This document shows, in pieces, positions 6,487 to 12,379 of a stretch of 16,130 nucleotides of DNA (position 1 is the first letter of the stretch; each line of letters begins with the position of its first letter). Source of the DNA: Clostridia bacterium (GTDB lineage: Bacteria; Bacillota; DULZ01); NCBI GenBank assembly GCA_012520135.1, contig JAAYOX010000219.1:1-16130 (forward strand), in the 5' to 3' direction. The notes beneath the pieces were generated by a model that ran no database searches, had not been told where the DNA came from, and saw only the letters and a list, made by a program, of their open reading frames with translations. The translations under genes were made by a program, and so were the position numbers.

Positions 6487-8358
6487 GTGAAGACTCTGAT
6501 CGGGCGTGTGATTGGCAACAGGTATGAATTGGTTGAAAAACTGGGCGGCGGCGGAATGGCCATAGTCTATAAAGGCAAAGACCGGCTGTTATCCCGGGCA
6601 GTTACCATAAAGATTTTGAGAGAGCAGATGGCCAGCGATGCAGAAGTGGTACGTCGATTTCAACAAGAGGCCCAGGCGGTGGCCAAGCTATCCCATCCCA
6701 ATATTGTCAGTATTTACGATGTTGGGCAAGAACAAGATCTTTATTACTTGGTAATGGAGTATATTGAAGGACGGACTTTAAAAGAGATAATTCAGGAAAA
6801 AGGCCGGCTGGAACCGGAAGAGGCCATCGGGTATGCCAGGCAGCTTTGTGATGCCCTGCAACATGCCCATGACAGTAATATCATTCATAGAGATATTAAG
6901 CCCCAGAATATTTTGATTACCAATCAAGGCCAGGCCAAGGTAACTGATTTCGGCATTGCTAAAGCTGCTTCCAATGCCACTATGACTTATTCGGGCAGTG
7001 CCTTCATTGGTACGGTTCAATACATTTCCCCGGAGCAAGCCAGGGGGGACATGGCTACCATACATACGGATATTTATTCCGCCGGCATTGTCTTATATGA
7101 AATGCTCACCGGCCAACTGCCTTTTGAAGGGGATACGGCGATTGGCATTGCCATTAAGCATATTCAGGCGGATTATCCCAAACCTTCCAGTATAGTGCCG
7201 GATCTTCCAATAGAATTGGAACAAGTAATTACTAAAGCATTGGCCAAAAAACCCCAAGACAGATTCCACAGTGCCATGGAGATGAAAAAGGCCTTGGAGC
7301 AAGCTGTTGATTTACCGGCTGCCCAACTGGACAGGACACAGGTGCTACCCAGGGTCACCGATTCCAAACCGGTAAACGAAGAAGAGTTCCACCGTTCCCG
7401 GCAACGGTCCAGAAAGAAGAAGCCAAAAACATTGAATTGGGTGCTGTTTGCTTTAGCTATGTTGATTCTGTTAGTTGGAGGCTTTTATTACGGATTTCAG
7501 CGATTTTTGGCAGTCAGTGAGGTAGAGATACCTGATGTTACCAATATGCCTTTAACGGAGGCCGAACGGACTCTATTGGCGGAAGGATTGAAGTGGGAAA
7601 TAGGCAGCCGCATGCACAATGAGGAAGTACCTAAAGATCATGTTTTGAGCCAAAAACCCGCTCCCGGCGAAAAAATTAAATTGACCAGAGCGGTGGTGCT
7701 GGATGTCAGCTTAGGGCCGAATTTAGGCAAAATACCTGACGTTATTGGTTTTAGTCTCCGGGAAGCAAGGGTGCAAATCAATAACGCCGGCTTTGAAGTG
7801 GCAGAAGAGATCAGGGAAGAATATACGGAAGAGATGGCGGAAGGTTATATTCTGAGACAGATACCCGGTCCTTATGAGGAAGCCCCGGTAGGAAGTGAAG
7901 TTACTCTAATCGTAAGCTTGGGACCTCAGCCTCGCTATATTGGGATGCCGGATCTTTTGGGTAAGACTCTACCGGAGGCAACTCAGATCTTGGAAGAAAA
8001 TTATCTGGAGTTAGGTGAGGTTACCAATGAGGTAAGCTATGACTATTTTGCCGGACAGGTGGTAAGTCAGGATATTGCCCCCGGAGAACAAGTGTTGCAG
8101 AAAACTGCAGTCAATCTCTCCCTTAGTTTAGGACCGGGGCCCGCGTCCAAAAGAGCTACCGTTCAAGTCTGGGTACAAGATGACGGTGAACAGCACCGGG
8201 TTCGGGTGGTCATCGTCGATCAAACCGGGGAGCATGAAGAATACAATGCTATTCACGATCCTAACGATTTTATCAGTATTGAGGTGCCCTATTACGGTAA
8301 AGGGCATGCACTGGTTTATGAAGATGATGTTTTGATTAAGGAAACAACTTTACAATAG
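6487..8358 (+). CDS. prkC: Membrane Ser/Thr protein kinase PrkC with three PASTA repeats
   Basis: Hanks-type kinase that senses muropeptides or lipid II through extracellular PASTA repeats and phosphorylates cytoplasmic targets. It has 623 aa. The kinase domain (about 13-270) has a glycine loop GGGGMA at 20-25, Lys42, HRDIKPQN at 134-141, DFG at 154-156, an activation loop with Thr165/Thr167 and GT at 175-176, and SPEQ at 181-184. A basic juxtamembrane stretch (about 303-314) precedes one membrane segment (about 316-336). PASTA repeats lie at about 346-409, 413-479 and 484-549, and a C-terminal extracellular domain at about 556-623. Oddities: the Ala usual before Ile-Lys is Thr40, and a TQVL motif sits at 284-287. 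The start is GTG 6487 with GGAG at 6478-6481; CTG 6496, giving the usual 'IGR' start, cannot be excluded. Confidence 0.96.
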   Translation: MKTLIGRVIGNRYELVEKLGGGGMAIVYKGKDRLLSRAVTIKILREQMASDAEVVRRFQQEAQAVAKLSHPNIVSIYDVGQEQDLYYLVMEYIEGRTLKEIIQEKGRLEPEEAIGYARQLCDALQHAHDSNIIHRDIKPQNILITNQGQAKVTDFGIAKAASNATMTYSGSAFIGTVQYISPEQARGDMATIHTDIYSAGIVLYEMLTGQLPFEGDTAIGIAIKHIQADYPKPSSIVPDLPIELEQVITKALAKKPQDRFHSAMEMKKALEQAVDLPAAQLDRTQVLPRVTDSKPVNEEEFHRSRQRSRKKKPKTLNWVLFALAMLILLVGGFYYGFQRFLAVSEVEIPDVTNMPLTEAERTLLAEGLKWEIGSRMHNEEVPKDHVLSQKPAPGEKIKLTRAVVLDVSLGPNLGKIPDVIGFSLREARVQINNAGFEVAEEIREEYTEEMAEGYILRQIPGPYEEAPVGSEVTLIVSLGPQPRYIGMPDLLGKTLPEATQILEENYLELGEVTNEVSYDYFAGQVVSQDIAPGEQVLQKTAVNLSLSLGPGPASKRATVQVWVQDDGEQHRVRVVIVDQTGEHEEYNAIHDPNDFISIEVPYYGKGHALVYEDDVLIKETTLQ

Positions 8359-8367
8359 GGGGGTAAT

Positions 8368-9243
8368 ATGCTAGAGGGGATTATCGTTAAAGGTTACAGC
8401 GGTTTTTACTATGTTCAATCAGGGTCGTTTCTGTGGGAGTGTTCTTTGCGAGGTAAGTACCGGATTAAGGATCAGGATTTCCTGGTAGGAGATCGGGTGT
8501 TGATCAAGCCGTTAAACGACTCGAAGGCAGTCATCGAAAAAGTTCTTACCCGTACCAACCAGTTAATCCGGCCACCGGTGGCTAATGTGGAGCAAGTAGT
8601 TATTGTGGTTTCGTTAGCTAATCCTGACCCCGATTTAATGCTGTTGGACCGGATCCTGGTGTTGGCGGAGCATCAGGAGTTGAAAGTTGTTATTTGTTTT
8701 AATAAGGCTGATTTAGTAGATGAAGAATATCAGGACAAGCATCGTTCTCTTTATGAAAGTATCGGCTATGATACCCTTCTGACCAGTGTAAAGACAATGA
8801 CCGGGATTAGCCGGCTGCTGGATTATTTAAAAGGGAAAATATCGGTAATGACCGGCCCTTCTGGTGTGGGTAAATCCAGTATACTCAACGCCATTCAACC
8901 TGGCCTGGCTTTAAAAACCGGACGTGTAAGCCAGAAAACAAAACGGGGCCGTCATACTACCCGCCACGTTGAATTAATGGGACTGGAGGCGGGAGGCTTT
9001 GTAGCCGATACTCCTGGTTTTAGCCGTTTAGATCTGCCCGAGATTAAGAAGGAAGATTTATCCTATTTCTTTCCGGAAATGGCAGAGTTAAAAACGGGTT
9101 GCCGGTTTACCAGTTGTCTTCACCAAACGGAACCGGGCTGTGCCGTACTGGCGGCCAAGGACAAAGGGTCGGTCGATATGGGTCGTTATGAAAATTACAG
9201 TTATTTATTAAACGAATTGATACGCAATGAGAGGAGATACTGA
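8368..9243 (+). CDS. rsgA: Small-ribosomal-subunit biogenesis GTPase RsgA (CpgA/YloQ)
   Basis: Circularly permuted GTPase that checks late maturation of the 30S subunit. It has 291 aa, full length for the family. An N-terminal OB-fold is at about 1-68. The GTPase motifs come in permuted order: G4 NKAD at 112-115, then the P-loop GPSGVGKS at 163-170, then G3 DTPG at 214-217. A C-terminal zinc finger uses Cys245, Cys250, His252 and Cys258. The ATG has a GGGGGG ribosome binding site (8358-8363) right after the prkC stop. In Bacillus the orthologue also follows prkC and is reported to be a phosphorylation target, so co-expression with the kinase makes sense. There is 1 bp between its stop and rpe. 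Confidence 0.97.
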   Translation: MLEGIIVKGYSGFYYVQSGSFLWECSLRGKYRIKDQDFLVGDRVLIKPLNDSKAVIEKVLTRTNQLIRPPVANVEQVVIVVSLANPDPDLMLLDRILVLAEHQELKVVICFNKADLVDEEYQDKHRSLYESIGYDTLLTSVKTMTGISRLLDYLKGKISVMTGPSGVGKSSILNAIQPGLALKTGRVSQKTKRGRHTTRHVELMGLEAGGFVADTPGFSRLDLPEIKKEDLSYFFPEMAELKTGCRFTSCLHQTEPGCAVLAAKDKGSVDMGRYENYSYLLNELIRNERRY

Positions 9244-9244
9244 A

Positions 9245-9910
9245 ATGGTTGAAATTGCACCATCCCTGTTGAGTGCTGATTTTAGTCGACTGGAGCAGGA
9301 AATAGGAGATATTGAACAATTGGGAATTAAGATGCTGCACTTAGATGTAATGGATGGGCATTTCGTTCCTAATATCACCTTCGGACCCGGTTTAATCAAC
9401 AGTTTACGTCCCCTGAGCAAGATGATCTTCGATGTACATTTAATGATAGAGCAGCCTGAACGTTACGTAGTGGATTTTGTTAAAGCAGGGGCTGACATTG
9501 TTACCGTCCATGTTGAGGCTGCCGTTCATCTCCATCGATTATTGGCATTGATTAAAGAGCAGGGCGTTAAAGCCGCTGTTGCCCTTAATCCGGCTACTCC
9601 TTTGTCATCCATCGAGTGGATTTTACCTCAATTAGACATGGTGCTCTTGATGAGTGTAAATCCGGGTTTTGGTGGACAGGCATTTATTCCCGAAGCGGTA
9701 GCGAAGATTAGGGCTTTGAAAACAATGATGAAAGAGCAAGGAATTGAGATTCCCATTCAGGTAGACGGGGGTATCAACCGGGATACCGCTCCTTTGGTAG
9801 TAGAAGCCGGGGCGGAAATACTGGTGGCCGGTTCAGCTGTGTTTGGCCAGCGGGACCGCGGCGACGCTATCCGGCAGATCCTGAAGGGGGTAGCAATGGT
9901 CCGGGAGTGA
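9245..9910 (+). CDS. rpe: Ribulose-phosphate 3-epimerase
   Basis: Interconverts D-ribulose 5-phosphate and D-xylulose 5-phosphate in the pentose phosphate pathway, in the cytoplasm. It is a 221-aa TIM barrel of full family length. Visible active-site residues are the APSLLSADF start (Ser7), His32 and Asp34 in HLDVMDGHFVPN, His65 in FDVHLM, the SVNPGFGGQ loop at 137-145, and Asp174 in VDGGIN. Asp34 and Asp174 are the expected acid/base pair. ATG 9245 has AGGAG at 9232-9236, eight bases upstream. An in-frame ATG at 9227 would overlap rsgA and that ribosome binding site. It is the last gene of the long upstream train. I see no terminator between it and the promoter that begins 4 bp after its stop, so read-through into the riboswitch region is possible. 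Confidence 0.97.
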   Translation: MVEIAPSLLSADFSRLEQEIGDIEQLGIKMLHLDVMDGHFVPNITFGPGLINSLRPLSKMIFDVHLMIEQPERYVVDFVKAGADIVTVHVEAAVHLHRLLALIKEQGVKAAVALNPATPLSSIEWILPQLDMVLLMSVNPGFGGQAFIPEAVAKIRALKTMMKEQGIEIPIQVDGGINRDTAPLVVEAGAEILVAGSAVFGQRDRGDAIRQILKGVAMVRE

Positions 9911-9914
9911 TCCC

Positions 9915-9943
9915 TTGACGATAAAGAGCATGAATGCTATAAT
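9915..9943 (+). promoter_or_regulatory. Sigma-A-type promoter of the riboswitch/ribU transcript
   Basis: The -35 box TTGACG (9915-9920) and the -10 box TATAAT (9938-9943) are separated by exactly 17 bp. A TG one base before the -10 (9935-9936) makes it an extended -10 promoter. Transcription should start near 9950, just ahead of the FMN aptamer, leaving a leader of roughly 230 nt before ribU. Confidence 0.85.
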
Positions 9944-9964
9944 TTGATTAAACAATTCAATATG

Positions 9965-10077
9965 GTCCTTCGGGGATAGGTGAAATTCCTTACCGGCGGT
10001 AAAGCCCGCGAGCCGATAATTCGGTTGATCTGGTTGATTTCCAGAGCCGACAGTTAGAGTCTGGATGGGAGAAGGAT
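9965..10077 (+). promoter_or_regulatory. FMN riboswitch aptamer (RFN element)
   Basis: The leader carries the conserved RFN blocks in order: TTCGGGG and GGTGAAATTCC (9969-9989), ACCGGCGGTAA and AGCCCGCGAGCC (9992-10014), TTGATTTCCA and AGCCGACAGT (10035-10054), then TAGAGTCTGGATGGGAGAAGGAT (10055-10077). Helix P1 closes by pairing 9965-9970 with 10072-10077 (five Watson-Crick pairs plus one G-U). The class binds flavin mononucleotide and lowers expression of riboflavin synthesis or uptake genes. Here it precedes ribU and is followed by an intrinsic terminator, so control is probably by premature termination. Confidence 0.97.
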
Positions 10078-10128
10078 GAGTGGCATGACCTTAGGTTGTG
10101 TCTTTTACTTATGATGTAAACCCCGAAG
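9968..10128 (+). promoter_or_regulatory. Predicted antiterminator pairing of the FMN riboswitch
   Basis: CTTCGGGG at 9968-9975 is perfectly complementary over 8 nt to CCCCGAAG at 10121-10128. The first segment is the 5' side of aptamer helix P1 and its adjoining conserved bases. The second is the 5' arm of the terminator. Without FMN this long-range helix would block the terminator. With FMN, P1 forms, the arm is released and transcription stops. The complementarity is seen directly; the switching mechanism is inferred from the known class. Confidence 0.65.
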
Positions 10129-10145
10129 CTGATTCGGGGTTTTTT
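10118..10145 (+). terminator. Riboswitch-controlled intrinsic terminator upstream of ribU
   Basis: CCCCGAA (10121-10127) pairs with TTCGGGG (10133-10139) around a 5-nt loop. AAA at 10118-10120 extends the stem into the run of six T at 10140-10145. It lies 41 nt after the aptamer and 38 nt before the ribU start, as expected for the expression platform. Confidence 0.93.
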
Positions 10146-10183
10146 CTCTGCTATGGGGACCATATTGGGATAGGAGGAGAAGA

Positions 10184-10768
10184 ATGTCAGTCAAAAAAAT
10201 GGTACAGGTTGGTTTTCTGGCAGCAGTAGGTTTTTTGTTAATGTTTACCTTGGAGTTTCCTTTACCTTTGCTACCCCCCTTCCTTAAGTATGATCCCAGT
10301 GAGGTACCGGCCTTAATTGCTGCCTTTGCTTATGGGCCTTGGGTAGGTGTTTTGGTAGAACTGGTCAAAAATGTGCTGTTTTTCGTTTCCGGCAAGGCCA
10401 CTTCCGGCATTATCGGTTTTCTTGGTGCTTCAATTGCCGGGTGCACCTATGTTTTAGTTGCAGGCAGCGTTTATGAACACTGGCGGACCAAAAAAGGAGC
10501 CGTAGCCAGTTTGATCGCCGGCGCTTTGGCATTGGTAGTGGTAATGTCTCTGGCAAACTATTTTATCCTGCTGCCTTTGTGGGGAATTCCCACGGAACAG
10601 GTTGGAGGGCTTATCATTTCCGCAGTTGTGCCTTTTAACGCTGCTAAAGGGATATTGAGCGGTGTTATTTCCTTTGTGATTTATAAACGGGTCAGTGTGT
10701 TACTGAGGGGAACGGAAACACAGAAAAGCACTGTCAAAGAGGCGTCTCAAGCACGGGCAGGTAAGTAA
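10184..10768 (+). CDS. ribU: Riboflavin ECF transporter substrate-binding subunit RibU
   Basis: S component of an energy-coupling factor transporter that takes up riboflavin. It needs the shared EcfA/EcfA'/EcfT module, which is not in this window. It has 194 aa with five to six hydrophobic segments and a charged C-terminal tail (about 176-194). Family signatures include LKYDPSEVPALIAAFAYGP at 34-52, K62-N63 before LFF, and the PFNxxKG segment at 150-156. The specificity call rests on the FMN riboswitch upstream as well as on the protein. The ATG has a perfect AGGAGG (10172-10177) six bases upstream. It is probably cotranscribed with the phosphodiesterase gene 20 bp downstream. In Bacillus this position holds thiN and spoVM, so the unit is a lineage-specific replacement. 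Confidence 0.94.
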   Translation: MSVKKMVQVGFLAAVGFLLMFTLEFPLPLLPPFLKYDPSEVPALIAAFAYGPWVGVLVELVKNVLFFVSGKATSGIIGFLGASIAGCTYVLVAGSVYEHWRTKKGAVASLIAGALALVVVMSLANYFILLPLWGIPTEQVGGLIISAVVPFNAAKGILSGVISFVIYKRVSVLLRGTETQKSTVKEASQARAGK

Positions 10769-10788
10769 CCTGAGGAGGTATAGTTTCC

Positions 10789-11346
10789 TTGATTGTAATT
10801 GTCAGTGATACTCATGGTGATTCCCAGTCCTGGGAGGAAATCAGTAAACGATTTTTAAAAGGGGCTGACTTAATCCTGCATGCCGGAGACGTATTATATC
10901 ATGGACCTAGGAATCAATTGCCTGCCGGTTATGCACCGGAAGAATTAAGTCACCGGTTAAGGGAGTTATCTATTCCTATTTTAATTGCGCGAGGAAATTG
11001 TGACAGCCAGGTAGATGAGATGGTGTTGGAATTGCCTCTGGCCGGTGAATACCTGGTGACCATTATCAACGGAGTGAAAGTCTTGCTGCATCACGGTCAT
11101 CAGTTAGAACCTGATCGGGTAAAAGATTTGTGTCGCAAATGGTCCATCAACCTCTGTGTCCAGGGACATACCCATATTCCCTCTCTGGTCAAGGAGACAG
11201 GGACTGTATACTTAAATCCGGGAAGTCCTTCCCTGCCGAAAGGGGAGGTTTCCCAAGGGACAATCGCTTTATGGGATGACAAACTAATTCGTTTGATCGA
11301 ATGGAAAACCGGCCATGTGTTGGCAGAAGTTGAATTGTGCCTATAA
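10789..11346 (+). CDS. yfcE: YfcE-type metallophosphodiesterase
   Basis: Predicted cytoplasmic metal-dependent phosphodiesterase of the MJ0936/YfcE family, 185 aa. Calcineurin-like metal ligands are complete: SDTH with Asp7 and His9, AGDV with Asp34, RGNCD with Asn70, HHGH at 101-104 and GHTH at 126-129. The HGPRNQLPAGYAPEEL insertion at 38-53 is typical of E. coli YfcE rather than of the generic archaeal members. The physiological substrate is not established for the family; members hydrolyse model phosphodiesters. The TTG start is supported by GAGGAGGT at 10772-10779 and by the family's MKIxIxSDTH-like start; there is no nearby ATG. It ends 2 bp before the bidirectional terminator and is the last gene of the ribU transcript. 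Confidence 0.92.
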   Translation: MIVIVSDTHGDSQSWEEISKRFLKGADLILHAGDVLYHGPRNQLPAGYAPEELSHRLRELSIPILIARGNCDSQVDEMVLELPLAGEYLVTIINGVKVLLHHGHQLEPDRVKDLCRKWSINLCVQGHTHIPSLVKETGTVYLNPGSPSLPKGEVSQGTIALWDDKLIRLIEWKTGHVLAEVELCL

Positions 11347-11348
11347 AC

Positions 11349-11378
11349 AAAAAGACCCTTCGTAGTAGGGGTCTTTTT
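11349..11378. terminator. Bidirectional intrinsic terminator between yfcE and rpmB
   Basis: AAAAAGACCC (11349-11358) is perfectly complementary to GGGTCTTTTT (11369-11378), a 10-bp stem extended inward by a G-T and a T-A pair. The T tract serves yfcE on the plus strand. The mirrored A tract serves rpmB on the minus strand, whose stop codon is 17 bp away. Confidence 0.93.
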
Positions 11379-11394
11379 AACTATATTACTTCTT

Positions 11395-11583
11395 TTAGAT
11401 GGCTCTTTGCACCTTTCCGGACCGTAAGCACCGAGTGCACACGTGAATTCTCCGGGGACTTCCGTTGACGATCGCCCGAACCCGCTTCACGTTAGGTGCC
11501 CAGCTTCTTCTTGTTTTAATATTGGAGTGGCTGGCTTGGTTACCGGAAATAACTTGCTTGCCACATACTGAACACTTGGCCAT
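11395..11583 (-). CDS. rpmB: 50S ribosomal protein L28 (bL28), zinc-ribbon form
   Basis: Large-subunit ribosomal protein of 62 aa, normal for the family. Two CxxC pairs (Cys4/Cys7 and Cys49/Cys52) mark it as the zinc-binding C+ form. The body is basic, with NxASHSNIKTRR and the RxIVNGSPRRIHVCTRC region typical of L28. The start is the ATG read from 11583, with AAGGAGGT complementary to 11591-11598 seven bases away. A longer frame to 11616 would add 11 residues across that ribosome binding site. It is the only minus-strand gene. It faces away from the DUF1858 unit and converges on yfcE, so it is transcribed alone. Bacillus rpmB is likewise a lone gene at this locus. Confidence 0.97.
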   Translation of the reverse strand: MAKCSVCGKQVISGNQASHSNIKTRRSWAPNVKRVRAIVNGSPRRIHVCTRCLRSGKVQRAI

Positions 11584-11634
11584 TTTTCCCACCTCCTTGG
11601 CAGCTACCGGCGTCACTGAAATAAGCCTTCGTTC

Positions 11635-11663
11635 ATTGTAACAGAATCCATATTATTGTGCAA
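11635..11663 (-). promoter_or_regulatory. Candidate promoter of rpmB
   Basis: On the minus strand, TTGCAC (complement of 11658-11663) and TACAAT (complement of 11635-11640) are 17 bp apart, with TG one base upstream of the -10 box. The predicted start near 11628 gives a leader of about 45 nt. The -10 box is good and the -35 box only fair. Confidence 0.6.
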
Positions 11664-11693
11664 GTCATTCAAAATTTTATCCTTTGGCAGGGT

Positions 11694-11721
11694 TTGTTAT
11701 TAAGGATGTGGAAAGAATAAT
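11694..11721 (+). promoter_or_regulatory. Candidate promoter of the DUF1858-asp23-fakA-recG unit
   Basis: TTGTTA (11694-11699) and AATAAT (11716-11721) are 16 bp apart, matching 4 of 6 and 5 of 6 consensus bases. The 8-bp palindrome GTTTAAAC (11723-11730) overlaps the expected start site near 11728. A promoter is needed here because a terminator closes the upstream unit and rpmB points the other way. The exact boxes are uncertain. Confidence 0.35.
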
Positions 11722-11767
11722 AGTTTAAACAGGGTGTTTCAAAAATATTGCCGGAGGAGGGGTGCGG

Positions 11768-11980
11768 ATGATTTCCAAAGATATGCAGCTATTGGAGTTG
11801 ATGCAGCGTTACCCTAAGGCGAAAAAATATTTGGAATCCCAAAACATGAATTGTGGCAGTTGCATGGGGGCAGTTGATGAAACGATTGCAATGGCAGCCA
11901 AGCAACATGGCATGGACCTGAATTTATTGCTGAAGGAATTAAATCAATTGGTGGGTGATAACGAAGACAATGGTGATTAA
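11768..11980 (+). CDS. Small DUF1858-domain protein with a CxxC motif
   Basis: A 70-aa predicted cytoplasmic protein of the DUF1858 family, also known from a 'hybrid-cluster-protein-associated disulfide reductase' grouping. Visible features are the start MISKDMQLLELMQRYP, a predicted helix up to about residue 25, then MNCGSCMGA with Cys29 and Cys32, then a second amphipathic helix and an acidic tail. The CxxC pair suggests redox activity or metal binding, but no biochemical function is known to me. ATG 11768 is preferred because GGAGG (11756-11760) is seven bases upstream. GTG 11762 is in frame but only one base from that site. It leads the unit with asp23, fakA and recG (28 bp to asp23). No such gene lies here in Bacillus. 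Confidence 0.82.
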   Translation: MISKDMQLLELMQRYPKAKKYLESQNMNCGSCMGAVDETIAMAAKQHGMDLNLLLKELNQLVGDNEDNGD

Positions 11981-12008
11981 CGCAGGTTGTTGAAGGGAGG
12001 AAGCTACA

Positions 12009-12365
12009 TTGGCATCAGTACAACAAAATGAATTAGGTAAAGTGATTGTTGCCGATCAAGTGGTGGCTACTATAGCAGGTTATGCGGCTTTGGAGTGCTA
12101 TGGGTTGGTAGGTATGGCTTCCCAAAAGATTACCGACGGTATTGGGCAGTTGTTGGGACGGGATTCATTGTCCAAAGGTGTATCCGTTAGCAGCCAAAGG
12201 GATAACCTGATTATAGATGTCTATGTAATTGTCAGTTATGGTGTTAAGATTTCCGAAGTGGCTCAAAACGCCATGGAAAAGGTCCGGTATGCTGTAGAGC
12301 ATAAGACAGGTATTAACGTGGCGGAAGTTAATATTATTGTTCAAGGGGTTAGGGTTATTGACTGA
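12009..12365 (+). CDS. Asp23/Gls24 (YloU) envelope-stress family protein
   Basis: A 118-aa Asp23/Gls24-family protein, close in length to Bacillus YloU. The family signature is clear: GKVIVADQVVATIAGYAALE at the start, GLVGM, a variable GIGQLLGRD loop, then a strand-rich half with LIIDVYVIVSYGVKISEVA and VxVIVQGVRVID-like ending. No signal peptide or membrane segment is visible. In staphylococci, Asp23 sits at the membrane and its loss triggers a wall-stress response; the role in Clostridia is unclear. The TTG start at 12009 has AAGGGAGG (11993-12000) eight bases upstream, and no better ATG exists. It lies 14 bp before fakA, and this pairing recurs in Gram-positive genomes, suggesting an envelope-lipid connection. 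Confidence 0.93.
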   Translation: MASVQQNELGKVIVADQVVATIAGYAALECYGLVGMASQKITDGIGQLLGRDSLSKGVSVSSQRDNLIIDVYVIVSYGVKISEVAQNAMEKVRYAVEHKTGINVAEVNIIVQGVRVID

Positions 12366-12379
12366 GGAGGTAACCGGAT

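Noticed and set aside
11723..11730. GTTTAAAC palindrome as a possible repressor operator
   Set aside because: Eight AT-rich bases occur easily by chance and no second copy or flanking symmetry is seen; noted only in the promoter entry.
11584..11767. Possible spoVM-like micro-gene around rpmB
   Set aside because: No frame with an ATG, a ribosome binding site and a short amphipathic lysine-rich peptide is visible; the interval is explained by two divergent promoters.
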